A stretch of 64,000 nt of DNA. Source: Vandammella animalimorsus (GTDB lineage Bacteria > Pseudomonadota > Gammaproteobacteria > Burkholderiales > Burkholderiaceae_C). Both the position numbers and the translations under genes were made by a program. Each line of letters begins with the position of its first letter. Positions within the stretch are counted from its first letter, which is position 1. The stretch covers positions 62,001-126,000 of the forward strand of contig NZ_NSJF01000006.1 in assembly GCF_002285285.1 (NCBI RefSeq), read 5' to 3'. Below are positions 27,421 to 36,482 of the stretch, one piece after another. The notes under the pieces are model-generated. The model made no database searches and was not told the DNA's origin. It saw only the letters and a program-made list of their open reading frames with translations.

Positions 27421-28740
27421 ATGCCCACCACCACCGATGCGCCGCTGCAATACCTGAGCGGCTTTGCCAATGAATGGGCCACCGAGGCCCTGCCCGGCGC
27501 GCTGCCCGTTGGCCAGAACTCGCCGCAGACCTGCCCCTACGGCCTGTACGCCGAGCAGATCTCCGGCACGGCCTTTACCGCGCCGCGCCGCGCCAATCGC
27601 CGCACCTGGTTCTACCGCATGCGTCCGGGCGCGGCACACCAGCCCTTCGAGCGCATGGGCAACGGCGGCATCACGCAGGACTTCCTCGAGCAGCCCACCA
27701 CGCCCAACCAGTTGCGCTGGGATCCGCTGCCGCTGCCGGCCGAAGGCCAGGCGGTGGACTTCATCGATGGCCTGCACACCATGGCCGGCAATGGCGATCC
27801 GCACGCGCAAAGCGGCTCGGCCATCTACATCTACGCCATCAACCGCAGCATGCAGGGGCGCTTTTTCTACAACGCCGATGGCGAAATGCTCATCGTGCTG
27901 CAGCAGGGCCGGCTGCGCTTTGCCACCGAATGCGGGCTGATCGAGGCCGAGCCACAGGAGATCGTCGTCATCCCGCGCGGCATCCGCTTTCGCGTCGAGG
28001 TGCTCGATGGCAGCGCGCGCGGCTACATCTGCGAGAACTACGGCGTGCCCTTCCAGCTGCCCGACCTGGGCGTGATCGGCTCCAACGGCCTGGCCAACCC
28101 GCGCGACTTCCAGACCCCTGTGGCCTGGTATGAGGACGTGGAGGGCGACTTCGAGCTGGTGGCCAAGTTCATGGGCAACCTCTGGCGCGCCAAGATCGGC
28201 CATTCGCCGCTGGACGTGGTGGCCTGGCATGGCAACTTCGCGCCCTACAAGTACGATCTGCGCCGCTTCAACACCATCGGCTCGATCAGCTACGACCACC
28301 CGGATCCGTCGATCTTCCTGGTGCTGCAGTCGCCCTCGGACACCGCAGGCTGGGACAACATCGACTTCGTGATCTTCCCGCCGCGCTGGCTGGCCGCCGA
28401 AAACACCTTCCGCCCGCCCTGGTTCCACCGCAACATCGCCAGCGAGTTCATGGGCCTGATCCACGGCGAATACGACGCCAAGGCCGATGGCTTCCGGCCC
28501 GGCGGCGCCAGCCTGCACAACTGCATGAGCGGGCACGGCCCCGATGCAGCCACCTATGAAAAGGCCACCCGCATCGACACCAGCACGCCGCAGAAGGTGG
28601 ATGCCACCATGGCCTTCATGTTTGAGACGCGCCACGTCATCCGCCCCACCAAGGCAGCGCTGGCCTCAGCGCAGCTGCAGGCCAACTACCATCAGTGCTG
28701 GCTGGATGTGAAAAAATACTTCAATCCCGAGCAGCGCTGA
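27421..28740 (+). CDS. hmgA: Homogentisate 1,2-dioxygenase
   Basis: 439 residues. It opens the ring of homogentisate, the tyrosine and phenylalanine catabolic intermediate, to maleylacetoacetate using Fe(II) and O2. The start at 27421 has AAGGAGA upstream. The N-terminus [19 protein letters not shown] is the family signature. Fe ligands are His336, Glu342 ([10 protein letters not shown]) and His372 (MSGHGPD), in the same spacing as the characterised human enzyme. It is the first enzyme of the local pathway, followed by fahA; no maleylacetoacetate isomerase gene is in the window. Confidence 0.97.
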   Translation: MPTTTDAPLQYLSGFANEWATEALPGALPVGQNSPQTCPYGLYAEQISGTAFTAPRRANRRTWFYRMRPGAAHQPFERMGNGGITQDFLEQPTTPNQLRWDPLPLPAEGQAVDFIDGLHTMAGNGDPHAQSGSAIYIYAINRSMQGRFFYNADGEMLIVLQQGRLRFATECGLIEAEPQEIVVIPRGIRFRVEVLDGSARGYICENYGVPFQLPDLGVIGSNGLANPRDFQTPVAWYEDVEGDFELVAKFMGNLWRAKIGHSPLDVVAWHGNFAPYKYDLRRFNTIGSISYDHPDPSIFLVLQSPSDTAGWDNIDFVIFPPRWLAAENTFRPPWFHRNIASEFMGLIHGEYDAKADGFRPGGASLHNCMSGHGPDAATYEKATRIDTSTPQKVDATMAFMFETRHVIRPTKAALASAQLQANYHQCWLDVKKYFNPEQR

Positions 28741-28763
28741 GCTGCGGCCAGCAGCGCAACGAC

Positions 28764-28791
28764 AAGCCAAGGCCTGGCGCCTTGGCTTTTT
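28764..28791 (+). terminator. Terminator after hmgA
   Basis: AAGCCAAGGC, loop CTGGC, GCCTTGGCTT with T-run. It lies between hmgA and fahA, so fahA may need readthrough or its own promoter. Confidence 0.8.
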
Positions 28792-28845
28792 GCTGCTTTG
28801 TGTTGCTCTCTGTATTGCTTCGCGCCGCGCTGCCCCTGATACCCC

Positions 28846-30168
28846 ATGACCTTGGACACCGCCATGAACCCCAGCCTGAACATCGACCACACCCACGACG
28901 CCAGCGCCACCAGCTGGGTGGCCTCGGCCAACTCCGCAGGCGCTGACTTCCCGCTGCAAAACCTGCCCTGGGGCCGCTACCGCGAAGCCGGCAGCCAGGC
29001 TGCCTGGTGCATTGGCGTGGCCATTGGCGACCAGATCCTCGACGCGCGCGCCGCCGGCGTTATCGACACCGACGACATGAACGCCCTGATGGCCTTGCCG
29101 CCTGCCCAGCGCCTGGCACTGCGCCATGCGCTGTTCGATGGCCTGCGCAGCGGCAGTGCCAAGCAGCAAGAGTGGCAGGCGCTGCTGCTGCCCCAGGCCC
29201 AGGCCGAAATGGCCCTGCCCTGCCGCATTGGCGACTACACCGATTTCTACACCGGCATCCACCACGCCACGGCCGTGGGCCGGCTGTTCCGCCCCGACCA
29301 GCCGCTGATGCCCAATTACCAATGGGTGCCCATCGGCTACCACGGCCGCAGCTCCTCCATCGGCGTGAGCGGCCAGAACGTGCGCCGCCCCAACGGCCAG
29401 ACCAAGGCCCCCGATGCCAGCGCCCCGGCCTTCGGCCCCTGCCAGCGGCTGGACTATGAATTGGAGCTGGGCTTTTTCGTCGCGCAAGGCAATGCGCTGG
29501 GCGAGCCCATCGCGCTGGAGCAAGCCGAGGCGCATTTCTTCGGCGTGGTGCTGCTCAACGACTGGTCGGCGCGCGACATCCAGGCCTGGGAATACCAACC
29601 GCTGGGGCCATTCCTGGCCAAGAACTTCGCCTCCACCATCTCGCCCTGGATTGTCACCAGCGAAGCCCTGGCGCCGTTTCGCCGCCCCTTTGTCCGCCCG
29701 GCCGCCGATCCCCAGCCTCTGCCCTATCTGGATGGCGCGACCAACCGCGCCAAGGGTCAGCTGGCCATCACGCTGGAAGTGCTGCTGCAGACCGAGGCCA
29801 TGCGCCAGGCCGGCGAACCGGCCGCGCGCCTGACGCTGGGTCGCGCCGACCAGGCCGCCTACTGGAGCGCCGCGCAGCTCATCACCCACCACAGCTGCGG
29901 CGGCTGCAACCTGCAACCCGGTGACCTGCTGGGCTCGGGCACCCTCTCTGGCCCGCAGCGCGAGGAGGCCGGCTCGCTGCTGGAGCTGACCGAAGGCGGC
30001 AAGCGCCCCATCACCTTGCCCAACGGCGAGGAGCGCCGCTTCCTGCAAGACGGCGACTGCCTGATCCTGCGCGCCTGGTGCGAGGGCGAAGGCGCACGGC
30101 GCATCGGCCTGGGCGAGGCCCGCGCCACGGTGCTGCCTGCACCCGCCCTGCCTGCAGCGCAGGTTTGA
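28846..30168 (+). CDS. fahA: Fumarylacetoacetase
   Basis: 440 residues. It hydrolyses fumarylacetoacetate to fumarate and acetoacetate, the last step of homogentisate breakdown. Visible family motifs are [32 protein letters not shown], the metal-binding ELELGFFV pair of glutamates and [15 protein letters not shown] with its aspartate, then [19 protein letters not shown]. The start at 28846 is tentative; an ATG at 28864 (MNPSLN) is equally possible and neither has a strong Shine-Dalgarno. It is downstream of hmgA but separated from it by a terminator. Confidence 0.95.
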   Translation: MTLDTAMNPSLNIDHTHDASATSWVASANSAGADFPLQNLPWGRYREAGSQAAWCIGVAIGDQILDARAAGVIDTDDMNALMALPPAQRLALRHALFDGLRSGSAKQQEWQALLLPQAQAEMALPCRIGDYTDFYTGIHHATAVGRLFRPDQPLMPNYQWVPIGYHGRSSSIGVSGQNVRRPNGQTKAPDASAPAFGPCQRLDYELELGFFVAQGNALGEPIALEQAEAHFFGVVLLNDWSARDIQAWEYQPLGPFLAKNFASTISPWIVTSEALAPFRRPFVRPAADPQPLPYLDGATNRAKGQLAITLEVLLQTEAMRQAGEPAARLTLGRADQAAYWSAAQLITHHSCGGCNLQPGDLLGSGTLSGPQREEAGSLLELTEGGKRPITLPNGEERRFLQDGDCLILRAWCEGEGARRIGLGEARATVLPAPALPAAQV

Positions 30169-30204
30169 GGCGCCTGCCGCACCAACCACCCTGCACAACT
30201 GCCA

Positions 30205-30233
30205 AAGCCGCCCGGCCCAGCGCCGGGCTTTTT
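30205..30233 (+). terminator. Terminator after fahA
   Basis: Stem GCCCGGC / GCCGGGC around a CCAGC loop, followed by TTTTT. It ends the homogentisate unit before katA. Confidence 0.75.
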
Positions 30234-30276
30234 ACTATCATCGAATTAATTATTTTCAATCAGAAAACCAACAACG

Positions 30277-30298
30277 ATAGATCAAAACTAAATACAAT
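30277..30298 (+). promoter_or_regulatory. OxyR-like site and -10 box upstream of katA
   Basis: ATAGATCAAAACTAA (30277-30291) fits the OxyR half-site pattern ATAG-n-T-nnn-A-n-CTAT except for its final base. TACAAT at 30293-30298 is a reasonable -10, with no recognisable -35, as expected for an activated promoter. A second half-site at the usual spacing is not evident. The whole region is A/T-rich and starts about 75 bases before katA. Confidence 0.45.
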
Positions 30299-30374
30299 CT
30301 CGCCATCCCAGCGCAGACTATGGCCTGGCGCCCCTACCCAACCACCCAGCAACCACACCACTAAAGGGTTTCCC

Positions 30375-31895
30375 ATGAACGACCAAACCAAAAAGTGCCC
30401 CGTCACCCACCTCACCACCGCCTTTGGCGCGCCCGTGGTGGACAACCAAAACAGCCTCACCGCCGGCCCGCGCGGCCCGCTGCTGGCACAAGACCTGTGG
30501 CTGAACGAAAAGCTCGCCAACTTCGTGCGCGAAGTCATCCCCGAGCGCCGCATGCACGCCAAGGGCTCTGGCGCCTTCGGTACCTTCACCGTCACCAAGG
30601 ACATCACCAAGTACACCCGCGCCAAGATCTTCAGCGAAGTGGGCAAGAAAACCGAGATGTTTGCCCGCTTCACCACCGTGGCCGGCGAGCGCGGCGCGGC
30701 CGATGCCGAGCGCGACATCCGCGGCTTTGCGCTGAAGTTCTACACCGAGGAAGGCAACTGGGACATGGTGGGCAACAACACCCCCGTGTTCTTCATGCGC
30801 GACCCGCGCAAGTTCCCTGACCTGAACAAGGCCGTCAAGCGCGACCCGCGCACCAACATGCGCAGCGCCACCAACAACTGGGACTTCTGGACGCTGCTGC
30901 CCGAGGCCTTCCACCAAGTCACCGTGGTGATGAGCGACCGCGGCATCCCCGCCAGCTACCGCCACATGCACGGCTTTGGCAGCCACACCTACAGCTTCAT
31001 CAACGCGCAAAACGAGCGCTTCTGGGTCAAGTTCCACTTCCGCACCCAGCAGGGCATCAAGAACCTGACCGACGCCGAGGCCGAAGCCCTGATCGGCAAG
31101 GACCGCGAAAGCCACCAGAAGGACCTGTTCGAAGCCATCGAGCGCGGCGACTTCCCCAAGTGGACGATGTACGTGCAAATCATGCCCGAGCTGGACGCCG
31201 AGAAAGTGCCCTACCACCCCTTCGACCTGACCAAAGTCTGGCCGCACGCCGACTACCCGCTGATCGAAGTGGGCGAGTTCGAGCTGAACAAAAACCCGGA
31301 AAACTTCTTCCTCGACGTGGAGCAATCGGCCTTCGCGCCCAGCAACGTCGTGCCCGGCATCAGCGTCAGCCCTGACCGCATGCTGCAAGCGCGCCTGTTC
31401 AACTACGCCGACGCACAGCGCTACCGCCTGGGCGTGAACCACCACCAGATCCCGGTGAACGCCGCGCGCTGCCCCGTGCACAGCAACCACCGCGATGGCA
31501 TGGGCCGCGTGGACGCCAACTACGGCGGCCGCATCCACTACGAGCCCAACAGCTTTGGCCAATGGCAAGACCAGGCCCAGTACAAGGAGCCGCCACTGAA
31601 AATCAGCGGCGACGCCACCCACTGGGACTTCCGCGAGGACGATAACGACTACTTCAGCCAGCCGCGCGCGCTGTTCAACCTCATGAACGCCGAGCAAAAG
31701 CAGGCCCTGTTCGACAACACCGCCCGCGCCATGGGCGACGCGCTGGACTTCATCAAGCACCGCCACATCCGCAACTGCCACGCCTGCGACCCGGCCTACG
31801 GCGAAGGCGTGGCCAAGGCCCTGGGCATGACCGTGGCCGACGCCCTGGCCGCCCGCGACAGCGACCCAGCCCAAGGCCAGCCTGGCCTGCTGTAA
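30375..31895 (+). CDS. katA: Monofunctional heme catalase
   Basis: 506 residues, a small-subunit catalase that dismutates hydrogen peroxide in the cytoplasm. The start at 30375 follows AAAGGG; the frame is open further upstream but non-coding. Distal His61 ([14 protein letters not shown]) and proximal heme ligand Tyr344 ([14 protein letters not shown]) are present, with the [20 protein letters not shown] block between. No flavodoxin-like C-terminal domain is present. An OxyR-like motif upstream suggests peroxide induction. It sits alone between two terminators. Confidence 0.97.
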   Translation: MNDQTKKCPVTHLTTAFGAPVVDNQNSLTAGPRGPLLAQDLWLNEKLANFVREVIPERRMHAKGSGAFGTFTVTKDITKYTRAKIFSEVGKKTEMFARFTTVAGERGAADAERDIRGFALKFYTEEGNWDMVGNNTPVFFMRDPRKFPDLNKAVKRDPRTNMRSATNNWDFWTLLPEAFHQVTVVMSDRGIPASYRHMHGFGSHTYSFINAQNERFWVKFHFRTQQGIKNLTDAEAEALIGKDRESHQKDLFEAIERGDFPKWTMYVQIMPELDAEKVPYHPFDLTKVWPHADYPLIEVGEFELNKNPENFFLDVEQSAFAPSNVVPGISVSPDRMLQARLFNYADAQRYRLGVNHHQIPVNAARCPVHSNHRDGMGRVDANYGGRIHYEPNSFGQWQDQAQYKEPPLKISGDATHWDFREDDNDYFSQPRALFNLMNAEQKQALFDNTARAMGDALDFIKHRHIRNCHACDPAYGEGVAKALGMTVADALAARDSDPAQGQPGLL

Positions 31896-31956
31896 TCAAC
31901 AAAGGGGCGCCCACCAAGCCCCTCCCGAGCTTGGGCCATCGCAGCCCCAATGAATG

Positions 31957-31990
31957 CCCCGGCGCACCCTACAGCGCCGGGGCTTTTTTT
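31957..31990 (+). terminator. Terminator after katA
   Basis: CCCCGGCGC, loop ACCCTACA, GCGCCGGGG then CTTTTTTT. It shows that the open frame beginning at 31950 cannot be the real start of the next gene. Confidence 0.9.
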
Positions 31991-32030
31991 CGTTGGCAGC
32001 ACAGGGCGCGCCCGCATCCTGCCTCATCCA

Positions 32031-32972
32031 ATGGCCTACGATGCGCGCCATCCCCAGCAAAACCGCCGCCCCATGCCCCACGCCGCCCGCCCGCTGGGCT
32101 TTTACGCCCGCCTGTCCATCGCCGCCGCCCTGGCCACCATGGCCCTCAAAGGCACGGCCTGGCTGCTGACCGGCTCGGTCGGCCTGCTCTCGGACGCGAT
32201 GGAATCGCTGGTCAACCTGGCCGGCGCCGTCATGGCGCTGTGGATGCTGGGCATTGCCGCGCGCCCGGCCGATGCTGAGCACGCCTTTGGCCACAGCAAG
32301 GCCGAATACTTCGCCAGCGGTTTCGAGGGCTTTCTCATCATGGGCGCAGCCTGCGCCATCGCCTGGGCCGGGGCCCAGCGCCTGCTCTCGCCCGCGCCGC
32401 TGCACGACGTAGGGCTGGGCCTGCTGGTCTCGCTGCTGGCTTCGGCCATCAATGGCGCCGTGGGCATGGTGCTGCTGCGCGCCGCGCGCCAGCACCGCTC
32501 TATCGCGCTGGAGGCCGATGCCCGGCACCTGTTTGCCGACGTCTGGACCTCCGCGGCCGTGCTGCTGGGCCTGCTGGCCGCCTGGGCCAGCGGCTGGTGG
32601 TGGCTCGATCCACTTCTGGCGCTGCTGGTGGCCGTGCACATCGTGCGCGAAGGCCTGCGGCTGGTGCAACGCTCAGTCTCCGGCCTGATGGACCAGGCCC
32701 TGCCGCCGCACGAGATCGGAGCCATCGAGCGCGTGCTGGACACCTACCGCACCCAGGGCATCGAGTTTCACGCCCTGCGCACGCGCCAGGCCGGCGCGCG
32801 CAGCTTTGCCGCCATGCACGTGCTGGTGCCCGGCGCCTGGACAGTGCAACAAGGCCACGACCTGCTGCATGCGCTGGAGGCCGCCTTGCAGCAGGCCGTG
32901 CCCCAGCTGCACGTCATCACCCACTTGGAGCCTATCGAAGACCCAGCCTCATTCAATGAGCCAGGCCTGTAG
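32031..32972 (+). CDS. Cation diffusion facilitator family transporter
   Basis: About 313 residues. The frame opens at 31950, but that start lies in the katA terminator, so 32031 or 32073 is used; neither has a strong Shine-Dalgarno. Six membrane helices are followed by a cytoplasmic domain (about 225-300). TM5 has the expected HxxxD (ARHLFADVWTS). In TM2 the usual D/H-xxx-D pair reads ESLVN (SDAMESLVNLAG), an E/N variant of the metal site, so the metal is uncertain. It exports a divalent cation by proton exchange. The AlkB-like gene begins shortly downstream. Confidence 0.88.
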   Translation: MAYDARHPQQNRRPMPHAARPLGFYARLSIAAALATMALKGTAWLLTGSVGLLSDAMESLVNLAGAVMALWMLGIAARPADAEHAFGHSKAEYFASGFEGFLIMGAACAIAWAGAQRLLSPAPLHDVGLGLLVSLLASAINGAVGMVLLRAARQHRSIALEADARHLFADVWTSAAVLLGLLAAWASGWWWLDPLLALLVAVHIVREGLRLVQRSVSGLMDQALPPHEIGAIERVLDTYRTQGIEFHALRTRQAGARSFAAMHVLVPGAWTVQQGHDLLHALEAALQQAVPQLHVITHLEPIEDPASFNEPGL

Positions 32973-33068
32973 ATGGCCCGGCCCAGCCTGCTTGAGCGTT
33001 GGAGCACCGCCCATTGCAGTGATTGCAAAAAAACGCAGCCACTACTGCCAACGGCCCCATCCCTCCCC

Positions 33069-33713
33069 ATGAACACCCTTGACCTCTTTGCCAGCGCGCC
33101 CGAGCCAGCGGCCAACCTGCTGCCGTGCGATGGCATCGTCAATGATTATGGGCTGCTCTATCCCGCCGATGAGGCCGACCGGCTATTGCAGCTGCTGCTG
33201 ACGCAGATCTCCTGGCGGCATGACGAGGCGGTGATTTACGGCAAGCGCATCGTCACCGCGCGGCAGGTGGCATGGTATGGCGATGCGGCGTTCGACTACC
33301 GCTACTCCGGCACGACCCGCATGGCGCTGCCGTGGACGGATGCGCTGCTGGCCATCAAGGCTCGGGTGGAGGCGGCGATTGCCGCGATCAGCCCCACGCG
33401 CTTCAACTCCTGTCTGTTGAACCTCTACCGCGACGGCACTGAAGGCATGGCCTGGCACAGCGATGACGAAACCGAGCTGGGGCCGGAGACGGTGATTGCC
33501 TCGCTCAGCCTAGGTGCCACGCGCAAATTCGCCTTACGCCACCGGCGCAGCGGCGAGAAGCGCGAGTTGCAGCTGCAACACGGCCAGCTGATCGTGATGC
33601 GCGGCGCCACGCAAACGCACTGGCAACACGCGCTGATGAAGTCCGCGCGCGTGCATGCGCCGCGCGTGAACCTGACCTTCCGAACCTTTCGCAGCTTGTC
33701 GTCCAGCAGTTGA
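33069..33713 (+). CDS. AlkB-like Fe(II)/2-oxoglutarate dioxygenase
   Basis: 214 residues from the ATG at 33069 (MNTLDLFASAPEP). The double-stranded beta-helix has the iron site His130-x-Asp132 (WHSDDETELG) with His184 or His187 (QTHWQHAL) and the 2-oxoglutarate arginine in RVNLTFR. The segment YNSCLLNLYRDG-like (FNSCLLNLYRDGTEGMAWHS) is typical of the bacterial AlkB/ALKBH2-3 group that demethylates alkylated DNA or RNA. It ends 23 bases before the convergent ABC permease gene. Confidence 0.92.
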   Translation: MNTLDLFASAPEPAANLLPCDGIVNDYGLLYPADEADRLLQLLLTQISWRHDEAVIYGKRIVTARQVAWYGDAAFDYRYSGTTRMALPWTDALLAIKARVEAAIAAISPTRFNSCLLNLYRDGTEGMAWHSDDETELGPETVIASLSLGATRKFALRHRRSGEKRELQLQHGQLIVMRGATQTHWQHALMKSARVHAPRVNLTFRTFRSLSSSS

Positions 33714-33736
33714 GCGCCGAGCCAGCGGCTCTGGCT

Positions 33737-35185
33737 TCAGTGCGTCTCCAGCCCGGCCATTTCCAACTGCGCCACGCGCTGGCGCCAGGCGCGCCAGACC
33801 AGCAGCGCCATGCCGCCCAGCTGCAGGGCCAGCGCCAGCCAGTGCAGCGCATCGAGCCGCAGCGGCGGCATGAATGGCGCCAGCCAGGGTTGCACGGCCA
33901 GCGCCAGAGGGAAGTTCCTCGCACCCAGCAGCATCAGGGGCAGCATGATGCCCAGCGCCACCCAGCCAAAGCTCAGCGCCGGGCCCAGGCGGCGCATCCC
34001 GATGGGCTGCAAGGCCCACAGCAGGACGAAGCCCGCATCGCGCAGCAGCGCCAGCAGCAGCAAGGGCAGTGCGCGCTGGAATGTGCCGGAGCCCGCGCCG
34101 GCAGCCGGCCACAGCAGCAGGGCCAGCGTTGCGGCGGCTGCCAGGCACCAGCTCACCGGCCACAAGGGCATGGCCTGCAAGCCGGCCAGCCAGCGCTGCT
34201 GGCCCCAGCAGACCTGCACGCGCCGCCATTGCGCAAAGGCCGTTTCGCGCTGGCTCAGGCAGGTCAGCAGGCTGCAGCCCAGGGCCAGGTATGCCGTCAC
34301 GACCAGCCAGTGCCGGGCACCGGGCGCGTGCGGCCACAGGCCGGCCAGCATGGCCGCGGCCGCCATGCAGCCCAGCGGCATGGCCCAGGGCAGCGCCGGC
34401 ACATCCAGGCGCATGCCCATGGTGCGCCACAGGGCCAGCAGGTTCAGGCCCAGCGCGGCCAGGCCAAACAGCCAGCCCAGTTCGAAAAAGCCCAGCGGCT
34501 GGCCCCACCAGCGTTTGAGGCCGAAATCCAGTATTTGCTCTTGCTGCAAGGTCGAGAACAGCATCCAGGCCAGCATGACCAGCACGGCCACGCGCATGCC
34601 GGGCTGATTGCGGCGCTGGCGTTCGGTGTCGATCTTCATCGGCGCGCTGGCCATGGCAAAGGCCTGCAGCGCCAGGCCCCACAACAGCGCCAGCAGGGCC
34701 AGCTTGGGCACCAGCCAGACCAGCTCGGCCAGGTGGGCATGGGCCTGTATCGGCTCGGCCAACAGCGGCGCCCAGGCGCCACCCTCTTGCGGCAGGCTGG
34801 CCAGGCGCCAGTGCCCGAACCAGGCCAGCGCCTGCGCCAGCGCGGCGCACACCAGCGCCAGCAGCCACATCGGCAGCGTGCTGCCCAGCAGCTTGCCCCA
34901 GGCCACTTGCCAGGGGCCCAGCGCGCTCAGGCGCTGCCAATCCCAGGTGTTTTGCACCAGCTCTTCCTGCAGGCTTCTGCCCGCCGTGCTGGCCCCGGGG
35001 AACACCGGCGCCAGGCACATGGTGAGCAAGGCCACGCCCAGCACGTTGCGCAGGCGCTCGCCGGGGGCGGACAGCACGGCCACCACCAGCGCAGCCAGGG
35101 CCACGAACAGCAGCAGCCACAACCCATGCCAAGGGCCCCAGCGCAGCCAGAGCTGGCGTTGGAATTCAGGGTTGCCAAGCATCAT
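33737..35185 (-). CDS. ABC exporter membrane subunit
   Basis: 482 residues with about ten to twelve hydrophobic segments and no ATPase domain. Start ATG at 35185 overlaps the stop of the ATPase gene (ATGA), with GGAGAG upstream. The N-terminal part (GNPEFQRQLWLRWGPWHGLW) and the long periodic hydrophobic body suggest an ABC-2-like permease, but I cannot name a subfamily. It probably forms an efflux or export complex with the upstream ATPase. Substrate is unknown; no other subunit is nearby. Confidence 0.75.
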   Translation of the reverse strand: MMLGNPEFQRQLWLRWGPWHGLWLLLFVALAALVVAVLSAPGERLRNVLGVALLTMCLAPVFPGASTAGRSLQEELVQNTWDWQRLSALGPWQVAWGKLLGSTLPMWLLALVCAALAQALAWFGHWRLASLPQEGGAWAPLLAEPIQAHAHLAELVWLVPKLALLALLWGLALQAFAMASAPMKIDTERQRRNQPGMRVAVLVMLAWMLFSTLQQEQILDFGLKRWWGQPLGFFELGWLFGLAALGLNLLALWRTMGMRLDVPALPWAMPLGCMAAAAMLAGLWPHAPGARHWLVVTAYLALGCSLLTCLSQRETAFAQWRRVQVCWGQQRWLAGLQAMPLWPVSWCLAAAATLALLLWPAAGAGSGTFQRALPLLLLALLRDAGFVLLWALQPIGMRRLGPALSFGWVALGIMLPLMLLGARNFPLALAVQPWLAPFMPPLRLDALHWLALALQLGGMALLVWRAWRQRVAQLEMAGLETH

Positions 35186-36354
35186 GGACGCTCTCCTGCG
35201 TGTGGGGGCTGATCGGTCGGCCACGGGCTGGGCGGCTCGGTTTGCAAGCTGCGCGCGTAGCGCTCTTGCAGGCGCTGACGCAGCGGCCACAGCCCGGCCA
35301 CCGGAAGGCCTGCGGCCACCAGCTGCTGCACGAGCTGGGCGCGCGCGGCCGCTGCGGCGGGCAGCCAGAGCTGCCATTGCAGGCTGGCCGCAGGTTCTGC
35401 GCCATTGGGGGGCAAGTGGGCCTGCCCTGCTGGCAATGGCGACAGGGCCAATGGCGGCGATGCCGGGGCATGGCGCGCTGGCGAGGGCAAGCCCTGGCTG
35501 TGCGGCAGCTGGGCCCAGACGGCTTCGAGCCGGGCTTGCAGGGTCTGCTCCTGGCCGGGCGCGCAGGCCAGCTCCAGCAGGTGCGGATAAAGATGCTGGC
35601 GCTGCGGCGCGTCTGCGGCCTCTGGCGCAGGCGGCGCCACATCCCCGCCTGCGCCGGCCTCACCCGGCCCAGCAGGCTGGGGCCAGTGCAGGCTGGCGCG
35701 CAAATCCTCATGGCTGACGATGCGGCCCTGGCGGATGCTGAGGATGTGGGTGCTGTATTCGTCCAGCTCACTCAGGATGTGGCTGGAGACCAGCAGCGTC
35801 ATGCCCTGCGCCTGCAGTTGGCGAAACAGCGCCGCCAGGCTGCTGCGCGCCTGCGGGTCCAGGCCACTGGCCGGCTCGTCGAGCAACAGCACCTGCGGGC
35901 TGTGGATGATGGCCTGGCCAATGGCCAGGCGCTGGCGCTGCCCGCGCGAGAGCTCGCCCGGGCGGCGCTGCAGCAACGCCGTCAAGTCCATGGCCTGCGC
36001 CACCTGCGCCACGCGCCCTGGCAGCTGCTGCCGCGCCACCCCCACGGCCAGCGCGGCATAGGCCAGGCATTGCCGCACGCGCAAGCCTTCGTACAGGCCG
36101 AAGAAGTCCGAGAGATAGCCCAGCTTGCGGTGCACCTGGCGCGGCGCATCGATCACCGAAATGCCATCGATGCGGATCTGCCCGGACAGCGGCGTCTCCA
36201 GTCCGGCCATGCAGCGCAGCAAGGTGGACTTGCCCGCCCCGTTGGGCCCCACCAGCGCCGTGACGCTGCCGCGCTCCAGGCGCAGGCTGACGCCATCGAG
36301 CGCGCGGTGCCCAGGGTATTCGAATACCAGTTGGTCGATCTCGATCAAGGCCAT
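35182..36354 (-). CDS. ABC exporter ATPase with a long C-terminal extension
   Basis: 390 residues from the ATG at 36354, preceded by AGGAGGAGC. Walker A (GPNGAGKST) is near residues 38-46 and Walker B (LLLDEPASGLDP) near 160. The signature reads LSRGQRQRLAIG, with Arg in place of the usual Gly of LSGGQ, a form seen in some ABC-2 exporters. After the ATPase core (about 220) come some 170 Pro/Ala-rich residues, then a possible small domain. The permease is translationally coupled downstream. Substrate cannot be read from the sequence. Confidence 0.88.
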   Translation of the reverse strand: MALIEIDQLVFEYPGHRALDGVSLRLERGSVTALVGPNGAGKSTLLRCMAGLETPLSGQIRIDGISVIDAPRQVHRKLGYLSDFFGLYEGLRVRQCLAYAALAVGVARQQLPGRVAQVAQAMDLTALLQRRPGELSRGQRQRLAIGQAIIHSPQVLLLDEPASGLDPQARSSLAALFRQLQAQGMTLLVSSHILSELDEYSTHILSIRQGRIVSHEDLRASLHWPQPAGPGEAGAGGDVAPPAPEAADAPQRQHLYPHLLELACAPGQEQTLQARLEAVWAQLPHSQGLPSPARHAPASPPLALSPLPAGQAHLPPNGAEPAASLQWQLWLPAAAAARAQLVQQLVAAGLPVAGLWPLRQRLQERYARSLQTEPPSPWPTDQPPHAGERP

Positions 36355-36482
36355 GGCCTTTTGCTCCTCCTCATGGCCTGGCCCGTGGTTGGCGACTTCC
36401 GCCGCCCACCTGCCGCCAACAAAAGCCGGACAAACGACAAACAACAGCGGGGCATTGTGCCAGCGCCGCCGCTCGGCTTTGC

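Noticed and set aside
31950-32030. Upstream ATG at 31950 as start of the CDF transporter
   Set aside because: It lies within the strong katA terminator at 31957-31990.
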